Shown: in pieces, positions 17,713 through 26,001 of the stretch
Layout: each line of letters opens with the position of its first letter
Position numbering within the stretch: the first letter of the stretch is position 1
Assembly: GCA_947505055.1 (NCBI GenBank)
Contig: CANNLO010000012.1
Coordinates: 1 to 33,618, forward strand
Source: Methylococcaceae bacterium
GTDB taxonomy: Bacteria > Pseudomonadota > Gammaproteobacteria > Methylococcales > Methylomonadaceae
Direction of reading: 5' to 3'
Length of the DNA: 33,618 bases
Translations under genes and position numbers: made by a program
The notes under the pieces: model-generated
Database searches by the model: none
Told to the model about the DNA's origin: nothing
What the model saw: only the letters and a program-made list of their open reading frames with translations

Positions 17713-18266
17713 TAATGTTTACCCTGATCCTTAACCAACACTTGATAAATTGCCATAACTTTGCGGATGCTACTGACTGCGGCACGGGTGCTCAAGGTTG
17801 CACCACTGATACCATCAACGCCTTTATTAAAATCCATCTCTGCTAGCGGCCGCTTGTATAGTTGCTCAAACCATCGCTCTGGCGGCTGATATTCTGGCGG
17901 CTCATGAAAAGCCAGCGTGGTGACATTACGCAATTCGCCCTCCGGTGTTAGTACTATCATCAGAGTTTCAGGTTTGGTTCTGACCGTGCCGGTTTCTATC
18001 GCTGCGTAACCAAGCACCTTATCCTTTTCTTTACCGACATAGAAAGTAAACAGGCCGGAATCAAGCTTGGCTTTAGCCAGTTCCTGAATTTTGGCAACTT
18101 GTAGCTCATCGGGAAATAACGATAATGATTCGACTTGGGTATCTTTGCCGAATGCCAATTCCAGCGCTTCATTTTTACTGTAAAAAATTTTCGCAAAACC
18201 AGGGGTCACGACGCTTAGCAGCAATAAAATAAGTATAAAAAAGCCCCCGGGCCTGATTGTTTTCAT
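17712..18266 (-). CDS. Exported FMN-binding domain protein
   Basis: The 184-aa protein has a signal peptide (hydrophobic ~9-23) followed by an FMN-binding domain of the RnfG/NqrC/NosR type. Its flavinylation motif is D151-G-I-S-G-A-T157; in this family ApbE attaches FMN to the last Thr through a phosphoester bond. Position in the periplasm follows from the signal peptide and from ApbE being periplasmic. It is translationally coupled to the downstream four-helix membrane protein. No apbE or rnf/nqr genes are visible, so it is not part of those complexes here. Electron donor and acceptor are unknown. Confidence 0.85.
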   Translation of the reverse strand: MKTIRPGGFFILILLLLSVVTPGFAKIFYSKNEALELAFGKDTQVESLSLFPDELQVAKIQELAKAKLDSGLFTFYVGKEKDKVLGYAAIETGTVRTKPETLMIVLTPEGELRNVTTLAFHEPPEYQPPERWFEQLYKRPLAEMDFNKGVDGISGATLSTRAAVSSIRKVMAIYQVLVKDQGKH

Positions 18267-18340
18267 AATGGGTCTCGTTGTGGAAGGTATGAAATCTTTT
18301 TGATAAACATGAATAGTTTAACATCAGAAATCTAATAGAT

Positions 18341-18422
18341 CACGGATGACAAGGATTTGACAGATAACTACTGATAATTAAATCCGCTTAAATCCTTCTC
18401 ATCAGAGGCATCCGTGTTTTTT
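18341..18422. repeat. Large nested palindrome, CACGGATG...CATCCGTG
   Basis: Outer arms CACGGATG (18341-18348) and CATCCGTG (18409-18416) enclose inner arms AAGGATTT (18351-18358) and AAATCCTT (18390-18397). A run of six T follows on the plus strand. It sits between the porin 3' end and the FMN protein start, both on the minus strand, so the T run is on the wrong side to end either. It resembles a dispersed palindromic repeat. Confidence 0.75.
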
Positions 18423-18441
18423 ATAACTGGTCGCCCTAAAT

Positions 18442-18458
18442 GGTGCGCGGTGCGCACC
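18442..18458. repeat. GGTGCGC/GCGCACC hairpin downstream of porin
   Basis: Perfect 7-bp arms (18442-18448 and 18452-18458) with a 3-nt loop, about 85 bp beyond the porin stop on the minus strand. No T run follows on that strand, so a terminator role is only possible. Confidence 0.5.
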
Positions 18459-18541
18459 TTGAAGGCTAAAAGACGCGTATGGCACGCCTTACGCAGATTG
18501 TTTTTCGTATCTTGGTGATGAAATTTTTAACGGATAATGAA

Positions 18542-20047
18542 CTAGAAAATAAACCCGAAGCCCAGGTTAAAGTCATCCGCCAGAGGGCCTTTTTTAGCCA
18601 TGAAATTGCGATAATCCGCCTTGATCACAACATTGGGAATGGGCTTGTACTGCAAGCCAAATTGATAAATTTTCCTATCCTTGGTTTCATCGTCTGAAAA
18701 ACCGACCGGCGCACTGGCTATTGTATCAAGCTGTTCATAACGGAAAAAAGGCGCGAGATATTGCGAGGTATTGGGATTAAGCAACGGCAATATGTCATAA
18801 CCAACTTCGGTATACCAGCCGTAGTTTTCTTCGCCTATAGTCGGATCTTTGAGGGATTTTAACTTTCTGTAGGCACTAAGTACGTCGGCATCATCGATAT
18901 GGCCCCATGAACCTAAGGTACGGAATTCCAGTCCTCGATATTTCCACTGTACATGGGCTTCATACAACTGGGTAAAGACATCGACTTGTTGATTTGCAAA
19001 AAGTTGATTTTGCCCAGAGTTACCCAAATAGGCCGAACCGCCAACGGTTAAGCCCGGCAATGCCGTGGGCGTGTAATCCAACCGTCCGACAAAAGCCAGA
19101 TCTTCAGCATAGGCTTGAGCGCCTTTTTGTCTGCCCGAGCGTATGCCTGCACTACTAAAATCGGCAGCGTCCATACCATTGACAACATAAGTCGTATAAG
19201 TCAATTCAGGTGTGATTGCGCCGAACAGACCGACACCAATTTCACGCCAGGTGCTGGGAATAATCTGGCGCTCCACTTCCGGCCGGTTATTACCGAAATA
19301 AAATGGCGGTTCATGTATCTGGTTGAGAAAGCCCATGGGCAATAGAACCATACCGGCGCGAACATTAGCTATCGGATCAATAAAGAAATCCAGCGCTGCA
19401 AACTCAACCGAAACATCACCGTTGCCATTACCACTTCCTTCCACCGAACCATGTTCAAACTCAATTTCACTGTTGAACAGAATGTTATCGGTAAATTTAT
19501 AGCCCACATACATAACCAAGCGCTCCAGGTCGGCGTTGTCTGGATTTATTAGCTTGTCTTGGCCTTTGTCTTTGCCGGTGTCTTTTTCCCTTCCTCCTTG
19601 GTCATCGACGCGAACCTGATAATTAGCCTCGCCATAACCGCCTATCGACAGGCCTTTACCAACCTGATAGACCTTGGATGCCGCAGGCCCCAAGCCATAA
19701 GCGCTTTTATACTGCACCTCATCGGGAATAGTCAGGTTGGTGCGTAATTTCTCAACTTCCCGGGTTAAGACATCGGTTTTACGCTCTAAAGTTTTTACTT
19801 CGTTACTGGTAGTTTTTGCGACAGCCGTAGTTTGCGCATCGGCTTTCAGTGCATCCCCAACAACAGTTTTGGCAAGAGTGGTGGCTTGCAGCGCAGATTT
19901 CATATCGTCAATCTGCTTTTGTTGTGCCTGGATGATTTTCCACATATCGTCCATAGTCTGTGGTTTCTCCAGGGCATTAACAGATAAACTTATAGCGGCT
20001 AGCACTAACAACAAGCCACCTTTCAATATGTGTTTGTTTTCTTTCAT
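18542..20047 (-). CDS. Outer-membrane porin with N-terminal coiled coil
   Basis: The 501-aa protein begins with a signal peptide (hydrophobic ~10-25, ending in SVNA). A short heptad-like segment follows (MWKIIQAQQKQIDDMKSAL, ~34-52, and ~70-105), then alternating polar/aromatic strands typical of a 16-stranded barrel. The C-terminus ends in FGFGFIF, an aromatic-terminal last strand recognised by the BAM complex. The overall plan matches trimeric phosphate-selective or general porins whose coiled coil tethers to the cell wall. Substrate cannot be told. It lies 275 bp upstream of the FMN/membrane pair on the same strand; co-transcription is possible but not shown. Confidence 0.8.
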   Translation of the reverse strand: MKENKHILKGGLLLVLAAISLSVNALEKPQTMDDMWKIIQAQQKQIDDMKSALQATTLAKTVVGDALKADAQTTAVAKTTSNEVKTLERKTDVLTREVEKLRTNLTIPDEVQYKSAYGLGPAASKVYQVGKGLSIGGYGEANYQVRVDDQGGREKDTGKDKGQDKLINPDNADLERLVMYVGYKFTDNILFNSEIEFEHGSVEGSGNGNGDVSVEFAALDFFIDPIANVRAGMVLLPMGFLNQIHEPPFYFGNNRPEVERQIIPSTWREIGVGLFGAITPELTYTTYVVNGMDAADFSSAGIRSGRQKGAQAYAEDLAFVGRLDYTPTALPGLTVGGSAYLGNSGQNQLFANQQVDVFTQLYEAHVQWKYRGLEFRTLGSWGHIDDADVLSAYRKLKSLKDPTIGEENYGWYTEVGYDILPLLNPNTSQYLAPFFRYEQLDTIASAPVGFSDDETKDRKIYQFGLQYKPIPNVVIKADYRNFMAKKGPLADDFNLGFGFIF

Positions 20048-20150
20048 AGTTACACTCTTTCAAAAATAAATTAAGTTAAAGCAGTATAGGGAAAATAACC
20101 CCTAAATGCAATTCATTCTTATTTGAAGAAAATTTTAGGGTTTTATAGCT

Positions 20151-21203
20151 TTATGTTTTTTTGATACTTGACTCCAAAATAAGTGCTTTGATCGCTATTT
20201 CTTGGCTCATAATGCTTGCGCATAATTTGAATTGATTAACAGCTCTTTGTAAATTCTGTTCGGGCTCTACAACTTTAAAATACCGATTACCTTCGAGATA
20301 ATCGGTATAAAAACGAAGACCCAGTTCAAAGGGAATCAGCCGAATAGCTGCGTACAAATAACGATAATCGTGCTCGCTAAAAAAAACATCCGCTTCAGAC
20401 AGATAACTTTTCAACAACACGGCACAAATTTCAAGATTAAAGCTGACAACAGGATCACTCTCGAAACAACAGGAACGTAGACAATCACCAATATCATAAT
20501 GAATCAGGCCTGGCTTTACTGTATCCAGATCGATAATGCTGATGATGTTGCGAGTCTGTTTATCAAACAGAAAATTGTTTAGCTTGGGGTCGCCATGAAT
20601 AACTCTTAAAGACAGGAAACCCTGGTTAATTGCGAATTCCAGATCATCTGTAATGTGTCCAAACCGACTAATAAAGTCGGCGCAAAAGGTGTTTGGTGTT
20701 TGGGTTAAATTGAGTAAAACCTGGTGATAATATTTTAAATAGTTCGGCGTAATATGAAAACCGGGCAAGGTATCATGCAATAGCGAAGGCTCAAGATCAC
20801 TAACCAAACGATGAAAATGCCCTAGCGCAAAGCCGACTTGCTCAGCATTTTTAATAGAACCCATTGTTTCAAGGCTTTCGCTTTCGGGAATATAGCTGAT
20901 AGCTCGCCAGCAATCGCCGTTTTCAGACTGATAAAACGACTCATTAGTGAGCGTGTTTAAAAGCCCGGGGATTTGCAATTTTACTGACTTACTATCTTTT
21001 CGTGCAATATGTTCAGTAAGCGTACTTAGGTTCGCCATGATTTTCTCCGGCCGGGGGAAAACCGTGCGATTTATACGCTGCAAAACAAAGGACAAGGAAG
21101 TCGAATCAACCCGATAAGTATCATTGATCAGACCTTGACCGAGCGGGGTTATGTGAGTAACCCCGTTGATAAACTGGCTAGCAATAGAAAATAGTGTATT
21201 CAT
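20151..21203 (-). CDS. NahK-like anomeric sugar kinase (aminoglycoside phosphotransferase fold)
   Basis: The 350-aa protein has the APH fold: N-lobe VLQRINRTVFPRPEKIM, catalytic loop H203-GDPKLNN with D205 as base, and the Mg-binding segment IIDLDTVKPGLIHYDIGD (D225, D227). The motifs and the C-terminal RFYTDYLEGNRYF segment match N-acetylhexosamine 1-kinase (NahK) of bifidobacteria better than antibiotic kinases. It is probably a cytoplasmic sugar-1-kinase; the actual sugar is not known. The frame opens with a TTG at 21206, but the next codon, ATG at 21203, is preferred. No nucleotidyltransferase or sugar transporter is adjacent. It lies 38 bp downstream of rdgB on the same strand. Confidence 0.75.
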   Translation of the reverse strand: MNTLFSIASQFINGVTHITPLGQGLINDTYRVDSTSLSFVLQRINRTVFPRPEKIMANLSTLTEHIARKDSKSVKLQIPGLLNTLTNESFYQSENGDCWRAISYIPESESLETMGSIKNAEQVGFALGHFHRLVSDLEPSLLHDTLPGFHITPNYLKYYHQVLLNLTQTPNTFCADFISRFGHITDDLEFAINQGFLSLRVIHGDPKLNNFLFDKQTRNIISIIDLDTVKPGLIHYDIGDCLRSCCFESDPVVSFNLEICAVLLKSYLSEADVFFSEHDYRYLYAAIRLIPFELGLRFYTDYLEGNRYFKVVEPEQNLQRAVNQFKLCASIMSQEIAIKALILESSIKKT

Positions 21204-21241
21204 CAAATGGGTGTGGTCAATACAACCGCCAGAGATAATCC

Positions 21242-21850
21242 CTATGGATGTAATAATGCGGTTAAATGCCTTAAAGCCTGGCCGCGATGACTTAACGAAT
21301 TTTTAACTTCAGCACTTAATTCTGCCGAGGCACAGTTCTGCTCAGGCACCCAGAACACTGGATCATAACCAAAACCGTTTTCACCAATAGGCTGTTTTAA
21401 AATCTGGCCCTCCCAAACACCTTGGGCAATCACCGGGCAAGGATCATTGGCATGCTCAATGTACACCATGACACAAACAAACCGGGCTGTCCGAAGGTGC
21501 TCAGGAACGCCTGCCAATTCATAAAGCAGCTTGTCAATATTTTCCTGATCGGTAGCGCCCAGACCTGAATATCTGGCCGATATCACACCTGGCGCACCGT
21601 GCAGAGCATCCACGACCAGACCGGAATCATCCGCGATTGCTGGCAAATTGCAACGTAACGATGCATTTCGAGCTTTTAAAATGGCATTTTCTACAAACGA
21701 AATGCCGGTTTCCTCGCACTCAACCACATTAAAAGTGGACTGTAAAACAATGGGATGTTCTGCAAGAATGGCCTGAATTTCCTTGATTTTGCCCGCATTA
21801 CCACTGGCCAATACGACTTCGGATTTGTGCTGGAAACTTGAATATGTCAT
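21242..21850 (-). CDS. rdgB: XTP/dITP diphosphatase (RdgB/HAM1 family)
   Basis: RdgB hydrolyses non-canonical purine triphosphates (dITP, XTP) to monophosphates, keeping them out of DNA. The 202-aa protein has the substrate motif [13 protein letters not shown] (13-25), [14 protein letters not shown] (47-60), [11 protein letters not shown] (73-83) and [12 protein letters not shown] (85-96), plus GFGYDPVF and SHRGQA near the end; all are standard. The start overlaps the rph stop by 4 bp (ATGA), the common rph-rdgB pairing. Confidence 0.96.
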   Translation of the reverse strand: MTYSSFQHKSEVVLASGNAGKIKEIQAILAEHPIVLQSTFNVVECEETGISFVENAILKARNASLRCNLPAIADDSGLVVDALHGAPGVISARYSGLGATDQENIDKLLYELAGVPEHLRTARFVCVMVYIEHANDPCPVIAQGVWEGQILKQPIGENGFGYDPVFWVPEQNCASAELSAEVKNSLSHRGQALRHLTALLHP

Positions 21851-22566
21851 TGATTTGCTAGGGCTATACGTTGTTTTTCGAGTAAGTCCTTGATGCCTGC
21901 GCTTGCAAGCTCCAGCATTGCGTCCAGCTCTTCTTTCCTGAAAGCATGACCTTCAGCAGTACCTTGTACTTCAATAAATGCAGCCGCATCATTCATGACG
22001 ACATTCATATCGGTTTCAGCGTTACTATCTTCGGCATAATCCAGATCAAGCACTGGCACGCCGTTATAAATACCCACAGAAACGGAGGCAACTTGTCCAT
22101 GTAACGGATTAGTCTTGATTTGTTTACGCTTAAGCATTTTTTGAATAGCCAAAGACATGGCAACAAAACCACCAGTAATCGATGCGGTTCGAGTACCGCC
22201 ATCAGCTTGCAATACATCGCAATCGATCATGATCGTATGCTCACCCAAGGCTTTTAAATCAATTGCAGCCCTTAAGGAACGACCTATCAAGCGTTGAATC
22301 TCCAGGGTTCTCCCCCCCTGTTTGCCATGACTGGCCTCACGTCCCATCCGGGTATGAGTAGAGCGAGGTAGCATTCCATATTCTGCGGTAATCCAGCCCT
22401 CACCTTTACCTTTAAGAAAGCGGGGAACACTTCTGTCAACACTGGCGGTGCAAAGCACTCGAGTGTCACCAAATTCAACCAGAACTGAGCCTTCTGCATG
22501 TTTGGTGTAACCGCAGGTAAATTTTATCTCTCTTAGTTGATCGGGATTGCGTCCGCTAGGTCTCAT
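21847..22566 (-). CDS. rph: Ribonuclease PH
   Basis: RNase PH trims the 3' ends of tRNA precursors phosphorolytically. The 239-aa protein begins [19 protein letters not shown] and has [19 protein letters not shown], the [18 protein letters not shown] phosphate-binding segment, and [19 protein letters not shown]. Length equals that of active enzymes, with no frameshift of the kind seen in some E. coli K-12 strains. It is coupled to rdgB by a 4-bp overlap and starts 75 bp downstream of the protein kinase gene. Confidence 0.97.
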   Translation of the reverse strand: MRPSGRNPDQLREIKFTCGYTKHAEGSVLVEFGDTRVLCTASVDRSVPRFLKGKGEGWITAEYGMLPRSTHTRMGREASHGKQGGRTLEIQRLIGRSLRAAIDLKALGEHTIMIDCDVLQADGGTRTASITGGFVAMSLAIQKMLKRKQIKTNPLHGQVASVSVGIYNGVPVLDLDYAEDSNAETDMNVVMNDAAAFIEVQGTAEGHAFRKEELDAMLELASAGIKDLLEKQRIALANQ

Positions 22567-22641
22567 AGTTGTTCCGCTGAATTGAAAAACCGTACAGTAT
22601 ACCTGAATGACTTCTCCGATGATTGTTCAATTGCGAATTAA

Positions 22642-23541
22642 TCACTCGTCATCAAATACCTTGAGTAATTCGGCAACCGATTGCGGGCGATCTTCGGGTT
22701 GCAACGCCATTGCCCAATCAATGGCATTTAAGAGATATTCCGGATATTTTTTTTTAAACGCCTTTACAGCAGGGATTAGCGTATCTTCTAAGGCTCTATC
22801 CTGGGCAGGAACAGGAATTTTATTATCTAAACAGGTTCGCATACTTGCACCCACGGCATAAATATCCGTCCAAGGGCCAAGCTGAGCATTCAGATTATGT
22901 TGTTCTATCGGTGAATAGCCTTTAGTTAAAACTTTACTTTGTTTGCCTAAATGGGATTTCGGGAAACTTTGAATCGCGCCAAAATCCAGAAGTAACGCTT
23001 CATTACCAGGTCGCACCAGGATATTGGAAGGTTTAATGTCAAGATGAACAAAATGCTGATTATGAATATGTCCAAGTCCGGCCAATAAGGTTTTAAATAG
23101 GGTCAATAGTAACTCTTCAGACACAGGCAGTAATTTATTGCTCAGTAGCTTATTCAAGGTCACGCCATAATCATAGGTCATCACCATATAAACAGTCGAA
23201 TTGGCCTTAAAAAAACCGATTACCTCGACAATATTAGGATGTTTTAGCTTTGATAAGACTTTCGCTTCCTCAAAGAACAGCACTCGTCCCCGTTTAAAAA
23301 AAGTCTCGGCCTCTTCACTGTTCGCTACTACCTGATTGTTCCAGGTGCGATGGGCAAATTTGCGGGGCAGATATTCTTTTATTGCAACTTGAACCTGATC
23401 TGCTATTTGCCTTGCCAAATATACCGAACTAAAACCGCCGTGCGCCAACTCCCTCTCAATCACATACTGGTCTATAATGGTGCCAGTTTGCAGGTAGTTC
23501 CACTGTTTGGGATAGGTTTGCGGATCGTAATATTCAGGCAT
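22642..23541 (-). CDS. Serine/threonine protein kinase (Hanks type, soluble)
   Basis: A 299-aa protein consisting only of the kinase fold: glycine loop ELAHGGFSSVYLA (31-43), VAIKEYL with K55, helix-C Glu at 91-92, catalytic loop HLDIKPSN (166-173) with D168, DFG (186-188) and a KGYSPIEQ substrate segment. All catalytic residues are present. There is no transmembrane helix or extracellular sensor domain, so it probably senses a cytoplasmic signal or partner. No PP2C phosphatase is visible within the window. It is divergent from yicC and upstream of rph. The substrate is unknown. Confidence 0.9.
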   Translation of the reverse strand: MPEYYDPQTYPKQWNYLQTGTIIDQYVIERELAHGGFSSVYLARQIADQVQVAIKEYLPRKFAHRTWNNQVVANSEEAETFFKRGRVLFFEEAKVLSKLKHPNIVEVIGFFKANSTVYMVMTYDYGVTLNKLLSNKLLPVSEELLLTLFKTLLAGLGHIHNQHFVHLDIKPSNILVRPGNEALLLDFGAIQSFPKSHLGKQSKVLTKGYSPIEQHNLNAQLGPWTDIYAVGASMRTCLDNKIPVPAQDRALEDTLIPAVKAFKKKYPEYLLNAIDWAMALQPEDRPQSVAELLKVFDDE

Positions 23542-23594
23542 TATCTTGATATATTTATACTAAAAACCCATCAATTATAGATTAAAGGTGAAAA

Positions 23595-24461
23595 ATGATT
23601 AAAAGCATGACCGCATTTGCAGTCAACGAAGTTGAACTGGGTGAGTTAACCTTAAGCTGTGAATTGCGGACAGTTAATCATCGTTACTGTGATATTAGCT
23701 TAAGATTACCCGATCGTCTCCGTTTTGTTGAAGCCGATCTACGAACCGCTATTACTGATAAGATTAATAGAGGCAAAGTAGAGCTATCGTTAAATTATAA
23801 AAAGCAGGCTAAAAACGGAGCCAGTTTTAGTGTCAACAAGGATGCCGTAGCTTCGTTGCTTGCCGCTGCGAATGGCATAGAGCAGCAAATGCAAGGCTGC
23901 CGGTCATTTTCAGCATTGGATGTACTTGCGTTCCCTGGCATTCAACAGGAACCCGATATTGACAAAGTTCAACTTAATGATGCACTCATTACTCTCGTTA
24001 ATCAAACGCTGACGCAACTGTTGGAGGCGCGAGAAAGAGAAGGAACCCAACTTAAATTATTGATCGAAGAGCGTTGCACAAAGATGCTGGGCTTTGTAGT
24101 ATTAGCCGGTAAACGCATGCCCGAGGTGCTTTTGTTAATTCGCAATAAATTAATAGCACGCATTACTGAACTGGTAGCACAACCTGATTTTGACCGCTTG
24201 GAACAGGAACTTGTTTTACTAACTCAAAAACTGGACATCACAGAAGAGCTTGACCGGCTAGAAACACATATCAAAGAAGTATTGCGGGTTGTTAAACAAA
24301 ACGTCCCCGTTGGCAGGCGTCTAGATTTTTTAATGCAAGAACTAAACCGTGAAGCCAACACCTTAGGTTCTAAGTCTACAGACAAAGAAATGACCCAAAT
24401 AGCAATCGAACTTAAGGTGTTAATTGAGCAAATGCGCGAACAGATACAAAATATTGAATGA
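23595..24461 (+). CDS. yicC: YicC family endoribonuclease
   Basis: The 288-aa protein opens MIKSMTAFAVNEVELGELTL and has the ELRTVNHRYCDISLRLPDR motif near residue 26. The C-terminal segment ELNREANTLGSKSTDKEM is the DUF1732 part. E. coli YicC is an endoribonuclease that affects small-RNA stability. Motifs and length are normal. It ends at a strong intrinsic terminator. In many Gammaproteobacteria gmk follows; here an integrase does. Confidence 0.95.
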   Translation: MIKSMTAFAVNEVELGELTLSCELRTVNHRYCDISLRLPDRLRFVEADLRTAITDKINRGKVELSLNYKKQAKNGASFSVNKDAVASLLAAANGIEQQMQGCRSFSALDVLAFPGIQQEPDIDKVQLNDALITLVNQTLTQLLEAREREGTQLKLLIEERCTKMLGFVVLAGKRMPEVLLLIRNKLIARITELVAQPDFDRLEQELVLLTQKLDITEELDRLETHIKEVLRVVKQNVPVGRRLDFLMQELNREANTLGSKSTDKEMTQIAIELKVLIEQMREQIQNIE

Positions 24462-24501
24462 TGTTTCAGGCTGTCCCAGCCCGTCCCGACAAACCACTAA
24501 A

Positions 24502-24526
24502 GGCCGCTATAATAGCGGCTTTTTTG
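24502..24526 (+). terminator. Intrinsic terminator of yicC
   Basis: Arms GCCGCTA (24503-24509) and TAGCGGC (24513-24519) enclose a 3-nt loop and are followed by six T (24520-24525). It also marks the last sequence that clearly belongs to the host chromosome before the integrase. Confidence 0.9.
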
Positions 24527-24567
24527 TGTCTAGCAGTTTCATCAAGTCCCACACCAACTCACAATAA

Positions 24568-24620
24568 AGGTGTACCAATAGGTGTACCAAGTGCATAATT
24601 ATCGAGAATTTGGTGGTACA
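24568..24620. promoter_or_regulatory. Tandem 12-bp repeats and inverted copy upstream of the integrase
   Basis: AGGTGTACCAAT (24568-24579) is followed directly by AGGTGTACCAAG (24580-24591). TGGTACA (24614-24620) is the inverted form of TGTACCA. The block lies between the yicC terminator and the integrase start, where arm-type integrase sites, an att site, or an operator would be expected. Exact role is inference. Confidence 0.55.
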
Positions 24621-24640
24621 TACTTCAACGAGGGCACACC

Positions 24641-25900
24641 GTGGCTAAACTAACAGATATACAAATAAAAGCGTGGATAAGAAATGGTGAGTATTTTGAA
24701 GGACGAAGCGATGGTGACGGCCTTTATATAAGCTATCGAGAAAACTTTGCAATTCCTATCTGGCGGTTTCGTTACAAAATAAAAGGCGCATCAAGAATGA
24801 TGACTATTGGCAGCTATTCCGACCTATCCCTTTCCGATGCCAGAAAAACGGCTAAAGAGTTACGAGCAAGAGTTGCCTTAGGTTATGACGTAGCAACTGA
24901 AAAACAGGAGCGTAAAGCAGAGGCAACCGGTAAGATTGAAGCCAAGAAAAACGCTTTTACCACCGGCGACTTAGCTGATGAGTTTTTCGCCAAAAATATA
25001 CTTGGCCGCTGGAAGCATCCCAATATTGTTAGGTCAAGAATAGAAAAAGACATTAAGCCCAACATCGGCAAAATGCCTATTGATCAGGTTAAGCCGATGC
25101 ACATAGCAAAAATGCTGGATAGCATTAACGAGCGTGGAGCGCCTACCGTATCAACTAATGTTCTTAGATGGACAAAGAAAATATTTGATTATGCAATCAA
25201 GCGCCACCTAATCGAGTTTAACCCCGCCTCAGCTTTTGACTTGTCTGATGCTGGCGGTAAACAAGAAGCCCGCACCCGCGCTTTATCGCATGACGAACTG
25301 GTAAAATTGTTTGATGCTATGCGGAAAACAAAAGGTTTTTCTTCAATCAATACTCTGACTATTAGCCTATTGTTAATGCTTGGCGTTAGAAAAGGAGAGT
25401 TGGTTACTGCAAAAATATCGGCTTTTGACTTGGAAGCCGCAACTTGGAAATTAACCACATTCGACACAAAAACCAGCGCCGAAATTATCATCCCTTTACC
25501 AGAACAGGCAGTTGAGGCGTTACGTAATTTAGTCCGATTATCTGATGGTAGCGATTACCTGTTACCTGCGAGGCAATATCAGGATAGACGCTTGCCTCAC
25601 ATTCATGAGAATACTTTAAACGTGGCACTGTCTAAGGTTAAGGCCAACATGATCGGCGTGGAGCCTTTTACGATTCATGACTTCAGGCGCACAGCAAGAA
25701 CCCATTTGGCCGGTCTTGGTGTTGAATCACATATTGCTGAAAGATGCCTCAATCACAAAATAAAAGGTATTGAGGGGATTTATAACCGGCATGATTATTT
25801 TGAGGAACGTAAAACCGCATTGCAAAAACTGGCTAATTACCTTGAGGCTTGCGAAGCTGGCAAGGATTGGAACGTAACGCCAATAAGAAAAGCAGTATAA
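24641..25900 (+). CDS. P4-type tyrosine integrase
   Basis: The 419-aa protein has the N-terminal arm-binding domain of P4-like integrases (LTDIQIKAWIRNG..., IGSYSDLSLSDAR at 56-68), a SAM-like core-binding domain (~105-200) and the catalytic domain with R250 (GVRKGEL), H346 and R349 (HDFRR), H372 (CLNHK) and nucleophile Y381. It catalyses site-specific integration and excision of the element. The start is a GTG at 24641 with CGAGGG 7 bp upstream. It reads away from the yicC terminator into the island, as expected for a gene at the element's left end. No tRNA target is visible, so the att site is probably intergenic or at the yicC 3' side. Confidence 0.93.
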   Translation: MAKLTDIQIKAWIRNGEYFEGRSDGDGLYISYRENFAIPIWRFRYKIKGASRMMTIGSYSDLSLSDARKTAKELRARVALGYDVATEKQERKAEATGKIEAKKNAFTTGDLADEFFAKNILGRWKHPNIVRSRIEKDIKPNIGKMPIDQVKPMHIAKMLDSINERGAPTVSTNVLRWTKKIFDYAIKRHLIEFNPASAFDLSDAGGKQEARTRALSHDELVKLFDAMRKTKGFSSINTLTISLLLMLGVRKGELVTAKISAFDLEAATWKLTTFDTKTSAEIIIPLPEQAVEALRNLVRLSDGSDYLLPARQYQDRRLPHIHENTLNVALSKVKANMIGVEPFTIHDFRRTARTHLAGLGVESHIAERCLNHKIKGIEGIYNRHDYFEERKTALQKLANYLEACEAGKDWNVTPIRKAV

Positions 25901-25906
25901 TCAAAT

Positions 25907-25978
25907 TTAACCGGATAGCCTTAGCGGGCGATAAGTGGGACTCGTTACCCTACTTCCGGTTAATCCCATCGTAACGAT
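25907..25978. other. Structured intergenic element after the integrase
   Basis: TTAACCGGA (25907-25915) and TCCGGTTAA (25955-25963) form a perfect 9-bp stem. Inside it AGTGGG and CCCTACT can pair with one bulge. Immediately after is the dyad ATCGT-A-ACGAT (25968-25978), 23 bp upstream of the next start. There is no T run, so this is not a simple terminator; a structured leader or operator is possible. Confidence 0.55.
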
Positions 25979-26001
25979 TACACTTTAACGAGGTGTTTAT
26001 T

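Noticed and set aside
24530..24640. tRNA gene as integrase target
   Set aside because: No cloverleaf or T-loop-like sequence was recognised between yicC and the integrase.
25907..25978. Retron msr/msd
   Set aside because: The hairpin is suggestive, but no reverse transcriptase gene is nearby.
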